Of a stretch of DNA of 64,000 nucleotides, positions 45,092 to 53,865 are shown one piece after another. The stretch covers positions 283,654 to 347,653 of the forward strand of contig NZ_JBEWSZ010000003.1 of assembly GCF_040537815.1 (NCBI RefSeq). Reading direction: 5' to 3'. The notes beneath the pieces were generated by a model. That model was not told where the DNA came from and ran no database searches. It worked only from the letters and a program-made list of their open reading frames with translations. This DNA is from Mesorhizobium shangrilense (GTDB lineage Bacteria; Pseudomonadota; Alphaproteobacteria; Rhizobiales; Rhizobiaceae). Position numbers and translations under genes: made by a program. Every line of letters starts with the position of its first letter. Within the stretch, counting starts at the first letter, position 1.

Positions 45092-45481
45092 ATGGCAGTG
45101 GGTGAACTGGATTTGATGGTTTTCCAGATGGCGGTCGAAAGCGTCCGCTCGCTCTCCTTAAGCTTCACTGATAAAGCCGCGGAGATAGCCACCAGGAGCC
45201 GCGGTATCCTGCTTTTCGACGTGCGGATCGACGGTGACGCGGAGGTCCAGCGGGTCGCAGCCATCCGATATCAGGGCGCCCAGACCGGCGTGCTGGCGTT
45301 GGACAGACAGGGCCTTGTTACCCACCATTGCATCGTCAATGGTGCTTTCTCACATTTCATTGCGCCATTGGAGAACTGGAACAGCATGTCCCTGCCGATG
45401 CAGGCCAAGATCGATGCCAATGGCCATGCCAGTCTCTTCCTAGGGGCCTTGCGAAATGCCGGACACATACTGGGCAGCTAG
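45092..45481 (+). CDS. Hypothetical protein, 129 residues
   Basis: From ATG 45092: MAVGELDLMVFQMAVESVRS, then a beta-rich section (GILLFDVRIDGDAEVQRVAA, TGVLALDRQGLVTHHCIV) and HASLFLGALRNAGHIL. The composition looks coding and there is one clean frame. No family was recognised, and both sides are degenerate. Confidence 0.4.
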   Translation: MAVGELDLMVFQMAVESVRSLSLSFTDKAAEIATRSRGILLFDVRIDGDAEVQRVAAIRYQGAQTGVLALDRQGLVTHHCIVNGAFSHFIAPLENWNSMSLPMQAKIDANGHASLFLGALRNAGHILGS

Positions 45482-46633
45482 CATTTGGCTAGAACCATCT
45501 GTAAATTTTTGCATGCGGCATAGTTGCCGACACCGCCGGCATGATTGTCGTGCTCGAAAACGGCTGCGGCGATAGCGGCAAAGCAATGGCCGGGATGATG
45601 GCGATCAAAGCGTAGGCGTTGCATCGATGCGCGATCGTTTAGACCGAGGTCTCCGTCTGGCACCGAGCAACACGCACGGAGGTTACGGAAAGCGGAAATG
45701 CATCAAGTATTTGAGAGCACGAGCCCCCTCATGCAAATGAAGCTGGCTGCTGTCGTCCCATCGTGCCGCCGAACTCAAGGGCGTGACGATCGACCACCAT
45801 GGGCTATTTTTTTGCAAGTCGAATGTCCCGATTCCGGAACCAGGGAAAACTCCGACTCGGCGAAAAATAGCAACAACAGGGACGACGCAAGCCGCCCTGC
45901 CCTTTTTCAAGCAGGGAAGTGCTTCCGGTGCTCTCACCGACACGAAATCGCAAATGGCACGCCTGCGAGCACCAAAACTGGAGGCACCCATGGTGAACGG
46001 CTTGACTCGCTGGAGGACGCGTAAGACCTCGGCGGGCAGAGGCGCAAGCGACGTTTGACTGGATGGCTGCTCGGGATCTGATCGAAGCGTAGTTGGACAA
46101 GGAGGCGTTAGTTACGGCCTACCTCGACATTGCTAGAAGCGCACCGGCAGCCTGGGCGGGGGGCTTGGGGTGAGACTGCCGGCGCACGCCACTCATGAAG
46201 AGCGGCCCCTTTTCGCGGTTCCGACACCCATAGTCAACCCAGCAGCGTCTGGGTGCCCGCTGTGCTCTTCTAAGAGCGGTGCGCGATTCCGGCCGTGTCC
46301 GCCGATCGTGCCTCGTGTGGTGGGCCGCTCTCGCCGGCCAACCTGATTCTCCAGCCAGTATCGCCTTGCCGACCAGCACGAGCTCGCCGTCGGCATCCTT
46401 CGTCGCGAGCCAATGCTATCGTATAAGTGTCGCAGACTCCGGCTGGCTGTATTACCTGAGACAGCATGAAGAAGCGTCCCAACTTTCCTGGCGGTACTGC
46501 GCCCGAAGCCATTCTTTGGTTTCCAGGACCCGGGCGCTTTTTTGACGGTGGTCAGCAAAGGAATTACGCTTCGTCTATCAGTCGCAAACCACACATCACA
46601 AGGTAGCGGATCTTCCACCAACTTGCAGACTGA
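45482..46633. other. Long degenerate stretch
   Basis: About 1.1 kb without a recognised gene. A reverse frame at 46193-46621 and a forward one at 45698-46058 are open, but neither shows a family signature. It looks like decayed island DNA. Confidence 0.4.
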
Positions 46634-46888
46634 TCACGCGGCGTCCGATATGTCCGACTCCGCCTCAAGAATTCCCACAGGTATGGACAGGGATCTCGCT
46701 ATCCGATCCCGATAGCCCTTGTTGTACCTCAGACCCGTCTCGATGTTTTGGATTTCCTCAGCAGCAAGCCCGCATGCCACTGCGAGGTCCTCGATCGAAT
46801 ATCCAAGGTGTTCACGATAAGCGCGGATGATGTGGGTCCCCTGCGACATAGCCGTCAAGACTGGCTCGGGAATGCGCGAATCCTTCAT
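46634..46888 (-). CDS. Small helix-turn-helix (XRE-like) DNA-binding protein
   Basis: 84 residues from ATG 46888, with a GGAGG ribosome-binding site. The helix-turn-helix is YSIEDLAVACGLAAEEIQNIETGLRY, preceded by HIIRAYREHLG, and followed by KGYRDRIARSLSIPVGIL. This is the layout of XRE/Cro-type regulators and antitoxins. No toxin gene is adjacent, so a stand-alone regulator is more likely. It lies among degenerate DNA. Confidence 0.65.
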   Translation of the reverse strand: MKDSRIPEPVLTAMSQGTHIIRAYREHLGYSIEDLAVACGLAAEEIQNIETGLRYNKGYRDRIARSLSIPVGILEAESDISDAA

Positions 46889-47304
46889 AGACACCTCCAA
46901 GAAGATAAGGAGCGCCTGATAAATCGGGAGATTTCCTCCCGGACCTGGCGCACCCAGCAAATCAAAAAAATGGACGTCGATTCGGCCGGACCGGCCTCAT
47001 CCATGGAACGGGCCACCTGAATTTGGCAGCCGGATCGGAATATGGCGGCTCACCTGCTTCTGATCAAGTTTCAAGAACCTGCCTGCCCTGAGATGGCCTG
47101 ATCCGCATTCGTCCTATGATCCCACGCGACTCACTCTCCTCGCCGATGGCCTTCTTGAACAGCAACTCGAACTCCCCTGCCGCCGCCTTCAGTTGCTATT
47201 CGCGGCATCGTCCACCCAGCCTAGTGGATGCTGATACCTTCGACCAATTTCCGCCGCCGATGCAGCGAAAAACGCATGTTTGAATCACACATCGATTACC
47301 GATG
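46889..47304. other. Intergenic stretch upstream of the HTH gene
   Basis: No recognisable gene. It should contain the promoter of the HTH gene. Confidence 0.35.
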
Positions 47305-47541
47305 TTAACCAATTGTTTTAAGCCGCCGATGCTTATTCGCAGACTGAAAGGATGAGCCGGCCGAGGATACAGCCGAAAGGGCCGCGGGCTTCTGTGCTGA
47401 CGTCGGCTTGAGCAAGCTCGATCCGGTTGCCCTGCGCAATTGCCCGACCTGCCAAAAAAGGATGGCGATTGTCATGGATACGGCGATCGCGAGTTTCCCG
47501 GAATCGCGGCGAACAATAATGGTCATCTGGATTTCATCCAA
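47305..47541 (-). CDS. Small hypothetical membrane protein downstream of nodM
   Basis: 78 residues with one probable membrane segment (LAIAVSMTIAILFWQVGQL) and a Ser/Lys/Arg-rich tail (SSLLKPTSAQKPAALSAVSS). It starts 68 bases after nodM on the same strand, so it could be read from the nod box. Not recognised; ATG 47526 (MTIIVRRDSG) is an alternative start. Confidence 0.35.
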   Translation of the reverse strand: MDEIQMTIIVRRDSGKLAIAVSMTIAILFWQVGQLRRATGSSLLKPTSAQKPAALSAVSSAGSSFQSANKHRRLKTIG

Positions 47542-47609
47542 GCGTCAGTTCTAGACACGTGTTGGCGCTTTCGGATCGACGAGCATCGCCACCTATAAAA
47601 ACGTCACGA

Positions 47610-49433
47610 TCATTCGACGGTGACCGATTTTGCGAGATTGCGCGGCTGGTCGACATCTGTGCCCATGAAGAGCGCCGTGTGGTAAGCAAGAAGCTGTATC
47701 GGCAGCGAGAAAATTATCGGCGCGATAATCTCGTCGACGGCAGGCAGCACGATCGTATGCATGGTGTCGAGTTTCGATGCGGCTGCCCCTTTTTCATCGG
47801 TGATGAGGATAATCCGCCCTCCACGGGCAGCCACTTCCTGCATGTTGGAGGCGGTCTTGTCGAAAAAGCGATCATGTGGCGCGATGACGATCACTGGCAT
47901 GTTCTCGTCTATCAGTGCGATCGGACCGTGCTTCAATTCACCCGCCGCATAGCCCTCAGCGTGGATGTAGGAAATCTCCTTGAGCTTCAGCGCACCTTCC
48001 ATCGCCAGCGGGAAACTGGTGCCGCGGCCGAGATACAGGACGTCACGACACTTTGACAGTTCGCGCGACAGGAACTCGATTTGTGGCTGGATGCTGTTGA
48101 GTACCTGGCCCATGACGCGCGGCACTTCGGCGAGGCTCCTGACGAGCGCCTGCACCTCGTCTTCGGTTACGGTTCCGCGGGCCCTGGCGGCGGCGATGGC
48201 GAGTGCGGCAAGAACGGCAAGCTGGCAGGTGAAAGCCTTGGTGGAGGCGACGCCGATCTCCGGTCCGGCAAGGATCGGGAAGACCGCATCGGCCTCCCGA
48301 GCGATGGTCGATTCGCGGGCATTGACGATGGCGCCAATTTTCAGCCCAAGCTCCTTGCAGTATCTCAGCGATGCCAGCGTATCGGCGGTTTCGCCAGACT
48401 GCGAAATGAAAAGAGCCGCCGACTGCGGCGACAACGGGATTTCGCGGTAACGGAATTCGGACGCAACGTCGATTTCAACCGTCAGGCGCGCATAGCGCTC
48501 GAACCAGTATTTTCCAATCAGTCCGGCGAGATAGGCGGTGCCACAGGCAGAGATCGCCAGGCTCGGGATTCTGGCGAAATCGATGCCAGAAACCATGTCG
48601 GCGCGATTCTCTATGATGTTGATATAGTGACCGAGCGCATGCGCGATGACCTCGGGCTGCTCGTAAATTTCCTTCTCCATGAAGTGGCGATGGTTGCCCT
48701 TGTTGGCCAGATCGGTCGCGGCCGTGGAGGTCTGGCGCGGACGCTCGACAGGATGGCCGTCGAAATCGAAGATATCGGCGCCCGTGTTGCCGATTACGGC
48801 CCAGTCGCCGTCGATGAGATAGGTAATTTCATTGGTGAAGGGAGCAAGCGCGATCGCGTCGGAGCCCAGGAACATCTCGCCGTCGCCGTGACCGATCGCC
48901 AGCGGCGGTCCATTGCGCGCCGCCATGATGGTCGCCGGATCATCCTCGAAAAGAATGGCAAGCGCGTAGGCGCCCCTGACTCGTTTCAACATGGCATGCA
49001 TCGCCTCACCTCGCCCCATGCCCTCCCGGCGGTGTCTTGCCAAGAGATGCGCGACGACTTCGGTGTCGGTGTCGGTCTGGAACTCGGCTCCCGCCGCCGC
49101 CAATTCGTCCTTCAACTCGGCGAAATTCTCGATGATGCCGTTATGGACGACGGCGACACCGTCGGTAGAGTGCGGGTGCGCATTGCGTTCCGTCGATGCC
49201 CCATGGGTTGCCCAACGCGTGTGGCCGATGCCGATGTTGCCGCTCAGCGGCTCTTCCTTCAGTCTCGTCTCGAGATTGACGAGCTTGCCCTCGGCGCGCC
49301 GGCGATGCAAGGCGCCCTCGGTGATCGTCGCAACGCCGGCCGAATCATAGCCGCGATATTCCAGACGCTTCAACGCGTCGACCAACCGATCCGACACCGG
49401 CTGTTGCCCAACAATGCCAACAATCCCGCACAT
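47610..49433 (-). CDS. nodM: Glucosamine-6-phosphate synthase NodM (GlmS family)
   Basis: 607 residues from ATG 49433, where Met is followed by the catalytic Cys (MCGIVGIVGQQPVSDRLVDA). The N-terminal glutaminase domain also holds GHTRWATHGASTERNAHPH. Two sugar isomerase domains follow: SACGTAYLAG, FISQSGETADTLASLRY, and the end with the catalytic Lys (PRNLAKSVTVE). It makes glucosamine-6-phosphate for the Nod factor backbone. A nod box about 100 bases upstream supports the NodM name over the housekeeping GlmS. The upstream extension of the frame is not used. Confidence 0.93.
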   Translation of the reverse strand: MCGIVGIVGQQPVSDRLVDALKRLEYRGYDSAGVATITEGALHRRRAEGKLVNLETRLKEEPLSGNIGIGHTRWATHGASTERNAHPHSTDGVAVVHNGIIENFAELKDELAAAGAEFQTDTDTEVVAHLLARHRREGMGRGEAMHAMLKRVRGAYALAILFEDDPATIMAARNGPPLAIGHGDGEMFLGSDAIALAPFTNEITYLIDGDWAVIGNTGADIFDFDGHPVERPRQTSTAATDLANKGNHRHFMEKEIYEQPEVIAHALGHYINIIENRADMVSGIDFARIPSLAISACGTAYLAGLIGKYWFERYARLTVEIDVASEFRYREIPLSPQSAALFISQSGETADTLASLRYCKELGLKIGAIVNARESTIAREADAVFPILAGPEIGVASTKAFTCQLAVLAALAIAAARARGTVTEDEVQALVRSLAEVPRVMGQVLNSIQPQIEFLSRELSKCRDVLYLGRGTSFPLAMEGALKLKEISYIHAEGYAAGELKHGPIALIDENMPVIVIAPHDRFFDKTASNMQEVAARGGRIILITDEKGAAASKLDTMHTIVLPAVDEIIAPIIFSLPIQLLAYHTALFMGTDVDQPRNLAKSVTVE

Positions 49434-49529
49434 GTTCGTCTCCGCATTCTTCCCGGCAGCTTCAGCCCACGTGAGACGGACACCCACCCGGCCCGCTTTC
49501 ATTCAGCGTCTTGTAGTAGTATTCGGTAA

Positions 49530-49576
49530 TATCGGTACAATTGATTGTAAGGATAGCTACCATCCACCCTATGGAT
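49530..49576 (-). promoter_or_regulatory. nod box upstream of nodM
   Basis: Reverse strand: ATCCAT-AGGG-TGGATG, GTAGCT, then ATC-C-TTACAATC-A-ATTGTACC. It aligns with the nod-box consensus ATCCAT-N4-TGGATG-N6-ATC-N-AAACAATC-R-ATTTTACC with only a few differences and correct spacing. This is a NodD binding site reading towards nodM. The Fic gene starts 30 bases away on the other strand. Confidence 0.85.
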
Positions 49577-49606
49577 AGACCAAGACGCAGGCCCTGATCG
49601 TACAAA

Positions 49607-51112
49607 ATGGCACCGCCCCATGAGAAATTGGCCGAGTTGCTCGCCGCCCTGAAGGAACTGCAGGATCGTCGGATCGTCGCCATCCGTTCGAGTGATCTAT
49701 CACGCACCCATCGCGAACGGCTCCTCAAAAGCGGCTTCCCGCAAGAAGTCATGAAAGGCTGGTATATTCCGGCCAATCCCAATCAGCGCCAAGGTGAGAC
49801 CACCGGCTGGTACGCCTCGTTTTGGGATTTTTGCGCCAACTATTTGAACGATCGCTTCGGCAAAGATTGGTGTATCGCGCCTGAACCCTCCTTGTCCTTT
49901 CATGCAGGCAATCGCACCGTCCCGGCGCAATTGCTGGTGCGGTCCCCCGCCGCAGGCAATAAACCCACTGCCCTTCTGCACGGCACGTCGGTCTTCGACA
50001 TGCGGGCCAGCATGCCGACTGCCCGCGACATTGCCGAAACAGACGGTCTTCGCCTCTACGCCTTACCGGCGGCGCTCATTGAAGCCTCCCCCACTTTCTT
50101 CGCGCAAAAACCGACCGACGCGCGGACAGCGTTGGCGATGTTCTCGGATGCCTCGGAAATTCTCACGCGACTTCTCGAAGGAGGTCACAGCACAATAGCC
50201 GGCCGCCTCGCGGGCGCATTCCGTAACATCGGCCGCGAGCGGATCGCAGATAACATTGTCCGGAGCATGCAGGCTGCCAATTACACGGTTCGCGAAACCG
50301 ATCCGTTCGATACACGGCCGGAGTTGTCGCTGCCGCGCCGCGAGACGTCCCCCTATGCCGGACGGATCAGGCCGATGTGGCAGGAGATGCGCGGCGCCGT
50401 CATCGAGAATTTTCCGGCGGCGCCCGGACGTCCAAATGACGCCGGTGCCTACCTCCGGCGTGTTGATGACGTCTATGTGACCGACGCTTATCGCTCGCTT
50501 TCGATTGAAGGCTATCCGGTCAGCCCCGAGCTGATCGATCGAGTGCGAAGCGGCACCTGGAATCCGGATATGAATCCGCAAGACGGTAAGCATCGCGATG
50601 CGCTCGCGGCGCGCGGCTACTACCAAGCCTTCGAAGCGGTAAAACGCAGCGTGGCGTCTGTCTTGTCGAATGAGAACCCTGGCCGCGTCGTCGATGAGGA
50701 TCATGGAGGGTGGTACCGCGAACTATTCGCCCCCAGCGTTGCCTCCGGTGTCGTCAAGCCCGGCGATCTGGCGGGCTATCGCAGCGAGCGCGTGTTCATC
50801 CGCAATTCCATGCATGTGCCTCTACCGCCCAATGCCGTGCGGGATGCGATGCCGGTCTTTTTTGAGATGCTCGATGCAGAAGAGCATCCGGCTGTGCGCG
50901 TCGCCCTCGGCCACTTTATCTTCGTATACATCCACCCCTACATGGATGGGAACGGTCGCATGGGGCGGTTTTTGATGAACGTCATGATGGCGGCAGGCAG
51001 TTATCCTTGGACCGTCATTCCCGTGCAAAGCCGCGCGGACTATATGGCGGCCCTTGAGCGGGCCAGCGTTCATCATGACATCGTCCGTTTAGTCGCTTTC
51101 TCGGGGAGTTGA
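49607..51112 (+). CDS. Fic-domain protein (AMP-transferase family)
   Basis: 501 residues. The Fic motif is complete: HPYMDGNGRMGRFLMN (HPFxDGNGRxxR). About 230 residues earlier an inhibitory-helix-like SxxxEG occurs (RSLSIEGYPVSPELI). The N-terminal ~200 residues form a separate region resembling the start of AbiEi/antitoxin-like proteins (RIVAIRSSDLSRTHRERLLK, GWYIPANPN). Fic proteins add AMP (or another nucleotide/phosphate) to target proteins. The self-inhibition motif suggests regulated activity, perhaps toxin-antitoxin-like within one chain. It is divergent from nodM. Confidence 0.88.
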   Translation: MAPPHEKLAELLAALKELQDRRIVAIRSSDLSRTHRERLLKSGFPQEVMKGWYIPANPNQRQGETTGWYASFWDFCANYLNDRFGKDWCIAPEPSLSFHAGNRTVPAQLLVRSPAAGNKPTALLHGTSVFDMRASMPTARDIAETDGLRLYALPAALIEASPTFFAQKPTDARTALAMFSDASEILTRLLEGGHSTIAGRLAGAFRNIGRERIADNIVRSMQAANYTVRETDPFDTRPELSLPRRETSPYAGRIRPMWQEMRGAVIENFPAAPGRPNDAGAYLRRVDDVYVTDAYRSLSIEGYPVSPELIDRVRSGTWNPDMNPQDGKHRDALAARGYYQAFEAVKRSVASVLSNENPGRVVDEDHGGWYRELFAPSVASGVVKPGDLAGYRSERVFIRNSMHVPLPPNAVRDAMPVFFEMLDAEEHPAVRVALGHFIFVYIHPYMDGNGRMGRFLMNVMMAAGSYPWTVIPVQSRADYMAALERASVHHDIVRLVAFSGS

Positions 51113-51713
51113 CACGTCAAGCTATGTCAGGGGACACGACCGCGATGCTCCCGGCCAGTTAAGCGATCACTGCGCATGCTGAGGTGCAGTGGGGATGGCC
51201 GGTATTGTGGTGATCGACCCTCCAGGCGACGCGCGCCATGAAGACCCTTTCCAGCCGGCTTGACGACGCGGGACTTGATGACGACGCGCGCTGCCGGAAG
51301 TCGGCGAAGGGGTCGCGCCAGCAAGCACGCGGCCGACGCCCGCACCGCGCCTCCAGCTGTCGTTACAGGCGCCCCGTACGCCCTGCGTTAGCCCCGCGCC
51401 GCCGCGCGCGAGATCGGCCGCTGGCAAGACCTGATGCGGATATTTTGGCGCGAGAGGAGCCGGTTGCATGTTCCGAGCTCGGTTCAAGGTCGTCGTCGCG
51501 CATCGACGCCCGGTTTGAGATCGATTCATTCAAGTTTGGCAACTCAGCCGGTCCGCGGAAATCGGCGCCATCTCACCTCGATTCGAACATGCGCTGGCTG
51601 GCGCCATGGCGAGACCCATAGCGCCAGCCAGTCCAACGGGTGTCAGACAACCGCTTTGGCGCCGAACAGATTGGAATGGCGGCACAGCCTTATCTTTTCG
51701 GGACTTTTCGAAA
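51113..51713. other. Gap between Fic and dioxygenase genes
   Basis: No recognised gene. Short forward and reverse frames overlap heavily. Confidence 0.4.
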
Positions 51714-52688
51714 TCAGCGGATCACAGGCTCGCCATGGAAGCGGCGGCGGGATGGAGGAGAAACGCCGAAGCCGACTTCCATCATCAGCCGTGGCCTGCG
51801 CGCAGGCACGGTACCCATATGGAAGCCGAACGGATCCTCGACGAAACCGAGACCGGCCTCCCCGGTCAGCGTGACCGGGCTCTGCTCCCCGTAGACGTCC
51901 AGAACCTCTTGCGCGGGATGGCCGACGAGAAGCGTAAGCTGGTGCTTGAGGGCGCGGCGGTTATGACTGCCTCGGACATAGACATGGGGGCCGGTGCCCT
52001 CGTCGACGGGCATCAGGTAGAAGAAGAACTTCAGCATCCGCCAGTCGTCGAGGTCGAAGTGGTATTTGCCAAGCGAAGCCAGGTTCTTGTCGGCGTCGGA
52101 GGCCTGGCCGGTCGGGAAACTCCACCAGACACGCGTGGTGATCAGCTTCGCCTGGCCGCCGAGATAGTGCGCGGCGATATCCATGAGCAGCGGATCGTTT
52201 TGGATGGCGAGTGCCGCCTTGCAGCCCAGAATGCGCTCGAAATAGTGGCCGCTGAGCAACGGACGGCCAAACCGGACCTCAGCCTCCGCATGCTCCGTCG
52301 GCATGAATTCGAGGCGGCGGTCGAAATTGCCGAAGCAAGGTGTGCACTTGGCGAATGCGGCTACATCTTCAGAGACCATTGTTGGCAAGACGAGACCGGA
52401 AAAAAGCCCGTCCGACCGCAGAGCGTCGACAACATCCTGGCGATTGACGCCAGCAAACATCGTGTCCTGGGCTTTCGGCTCCACTCGAACAGGCTTTGCA
52501 CCACGCCAGTGCATTCTCCGTGCCGGCATGGTGCGGGCGAGCATGAACATCGGCAGCCACGCCGGATTCTCTCGAAGATCCGAGAGATAGGTCGGGATAC
52601 GCACAGCGATGCGATGCAGCATGCTGCCGTTTCGCGCGATCGCCTCAAGGCTTGCAGTGCCGGCTTTGTCGGGGTTTGTAACGGTCAT
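51714..52688 (-). CDS. PhyH-like 2-oxoglutarate/Fe(II) dioxygenase
   Basis: 324 residues. Fe(II) ligands: HxD in GKYHFDLDDWRMLKFFFYLM and a late His in DPFGFHMGTVPARRPRLMME, where the second Arg would bind 2-oxoglutarate. VWWSFPTG and GPHVYVRGSHN (a typical GSH loop) also fit phytanoyl-CoA dioxygenase-like enzymes. These hydroxylate small metabolites, often in secondary metabolism. It stands alone, downstream of a decayed regulator gene. The substrate is unknown. Confidence 0.75.
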   Translation of the reverse strand: MTVTNPDKAGTASLEAIARNGSMLHRIAVRIPTYLSDLRENPAWLPMFMLARTMPARRMHWRGAKPVRVEPKAQDTMFAGVNRQDVVDALRSDGLFSGLVLPTMVSEDVAAFAKCTPCFGNFDRRLEFMPTEHAEAEVRFGRPLLSGHYFERILGCKAALAIQNDPLLMDIAAHYLGGQAKLITTRVWWSFPTGQASDADKNLASLGKYHFDLDDWRMLKFFFYLMPVDEGTGPHVYVRGSHNRRALKHQLTLLVGHPAQEVLDVYGEQSPVTLTGEAGLGFVEDPFGFHMGTVPARRPRLMMEVGFGVSPPSRRRFHGEPVIR

Positions 52689-52888
52689 CAGGGTCCTCGG
52701 GGTGTGAATGCACTATCAACGAAGCATTGGTTCTCAGTGCTTCGTCCGTATTACCCAAACCCAATTCCCGCAGCGGAAAGACTAACGGCGCGTCAGGTTT
52801 TGTGCAATGCACAATAAGCCCGTCATGGCAGATGCGGTCAGATCCCTGCGCGTTTTGGAATAAGCCAACTACTAAGCTGTCACCACAA

Positions 52889-53538
52889 TTACACCAGGGA
52901 CTGTCTGTAGCCGCCGCCGATCAGGTAGCGGCCACGTTTGGATGGCGCGGCGCACCTGATCGCGAAGATGGCTGCCCGGACGAGACCAATCTTCTCGACA
53001 CGCCGTCTCCCGAATAGGGCAATGGCGATCTCCTGGGATGCTCCGGCAAGCGAGCCATCCAAAGCCTGGAGCACGATACGCAGACGCCCTCCGCGGGGTT
53101 CCGGCGGAAGGCAAGCAGCTGCCAAGGCGGCCGCAACCATTGATGTCATCAGGAACTGAAGGGCAGCGACTTGGAACTTCAGGTGCCGCAGCGGCACGGT
53201 TGCGTCGAATATAGCCGCAACGGGCGGAGAACGGAGGCACCGGAAACGGCGATCTGCAGACTCCCGACAGTCCTCCCTCAACAGCACGTGCTGCACGCCG
53301 GCAGGTGTCAGCAGGATGTCCTTGCCGTGTGAGAGCGGAGAAAGATCAAGCGGTTCAAAATCGTGGTCGAGCCCAACCGGCTCTGCGGCCGCTCGTGGAA
53401 TAGGGTGCAGTCGCGCGGATCCCAAAAGACCCTTGCCGACGTGGCGTCCGATTGTGGCAAGTCCGCAAAAAAGGGAGGAAGCGATCTCAATGCTAGACGC
53501 GGCCTGTGCGCCGTGTCTTCCTTGAGGATGATGTTCAA
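52889..53538 (-). pseudogene. DUF6499 + DUF2285 regulator (FseA-type), in several frames
   Basis: The reverse strand holds an N-terminal part from ATG 53538 (LALRSLPPFFADLPQSDATS, then ARVFWDPRDC), which resembles DUF6499. In a second frame the C-terminal DUF2285 domain follows: GKDILLTPAGVQHVLLRED, then AAALAAACLPPEPRGGRLRI, VLQALDGSLAGASQEIAIAL, FGRRRVEK. A third frame gives WSRPGSHLRDQVRRAIQ, and the second frame resumes with RGRYLIGGGYRQSLV. In Mesorhizobium symbiosis islands DUF6499 and DUF2285 are fused by programmed frameshifting to make the transfer activator FseA. Here the extra breaks inside DUF2285 point to decay instead. Confidence 0.65.
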
Positions 53539-53865
53539 GCGAACGAGTTTCGCCGCCGTGCGCGAGCTGATCGCAGGCCTTCAAGAAAGATCGAGGAATC
53601 TCGTGCTTTCTTCGCTTACGGAGCAGATTTTGTTGGAGACCAATGAACTTCCGCGTTTGGCGCAAGTGGTGCTTACTAGACTAAGACCAGGGCTGCGAAT
53701 CTGGACGTATCTGATCTCTCCACGCCCGGCATTGACAACGTTTACCGCAGTTTGTCAGTGCTGGAAAGTTGGACGGCGTATGCTCGAAGTGGGCTTGGAT
53801 ATAGCTGCCTTTGCCGTTCTCGACTCCGGCCAAGAGGGATCTTTCGCAGGGCGTGCGATGATCGG
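53539..53865. other. Gap between the DUF2285 remnant and the TolC gene
   Basis: No supported gene. A forward frame (LIAGLQERSRNLVLSSLTEQ) crosses it but runs antisense over the DUF2285 remnant and was not recognised. Confidence 0.35.

Noticed and set aside
48081..49529. A 482-codon forward frame opposite nodM.
   Set aside because: Antisense shadow of nodM, no family-like content.
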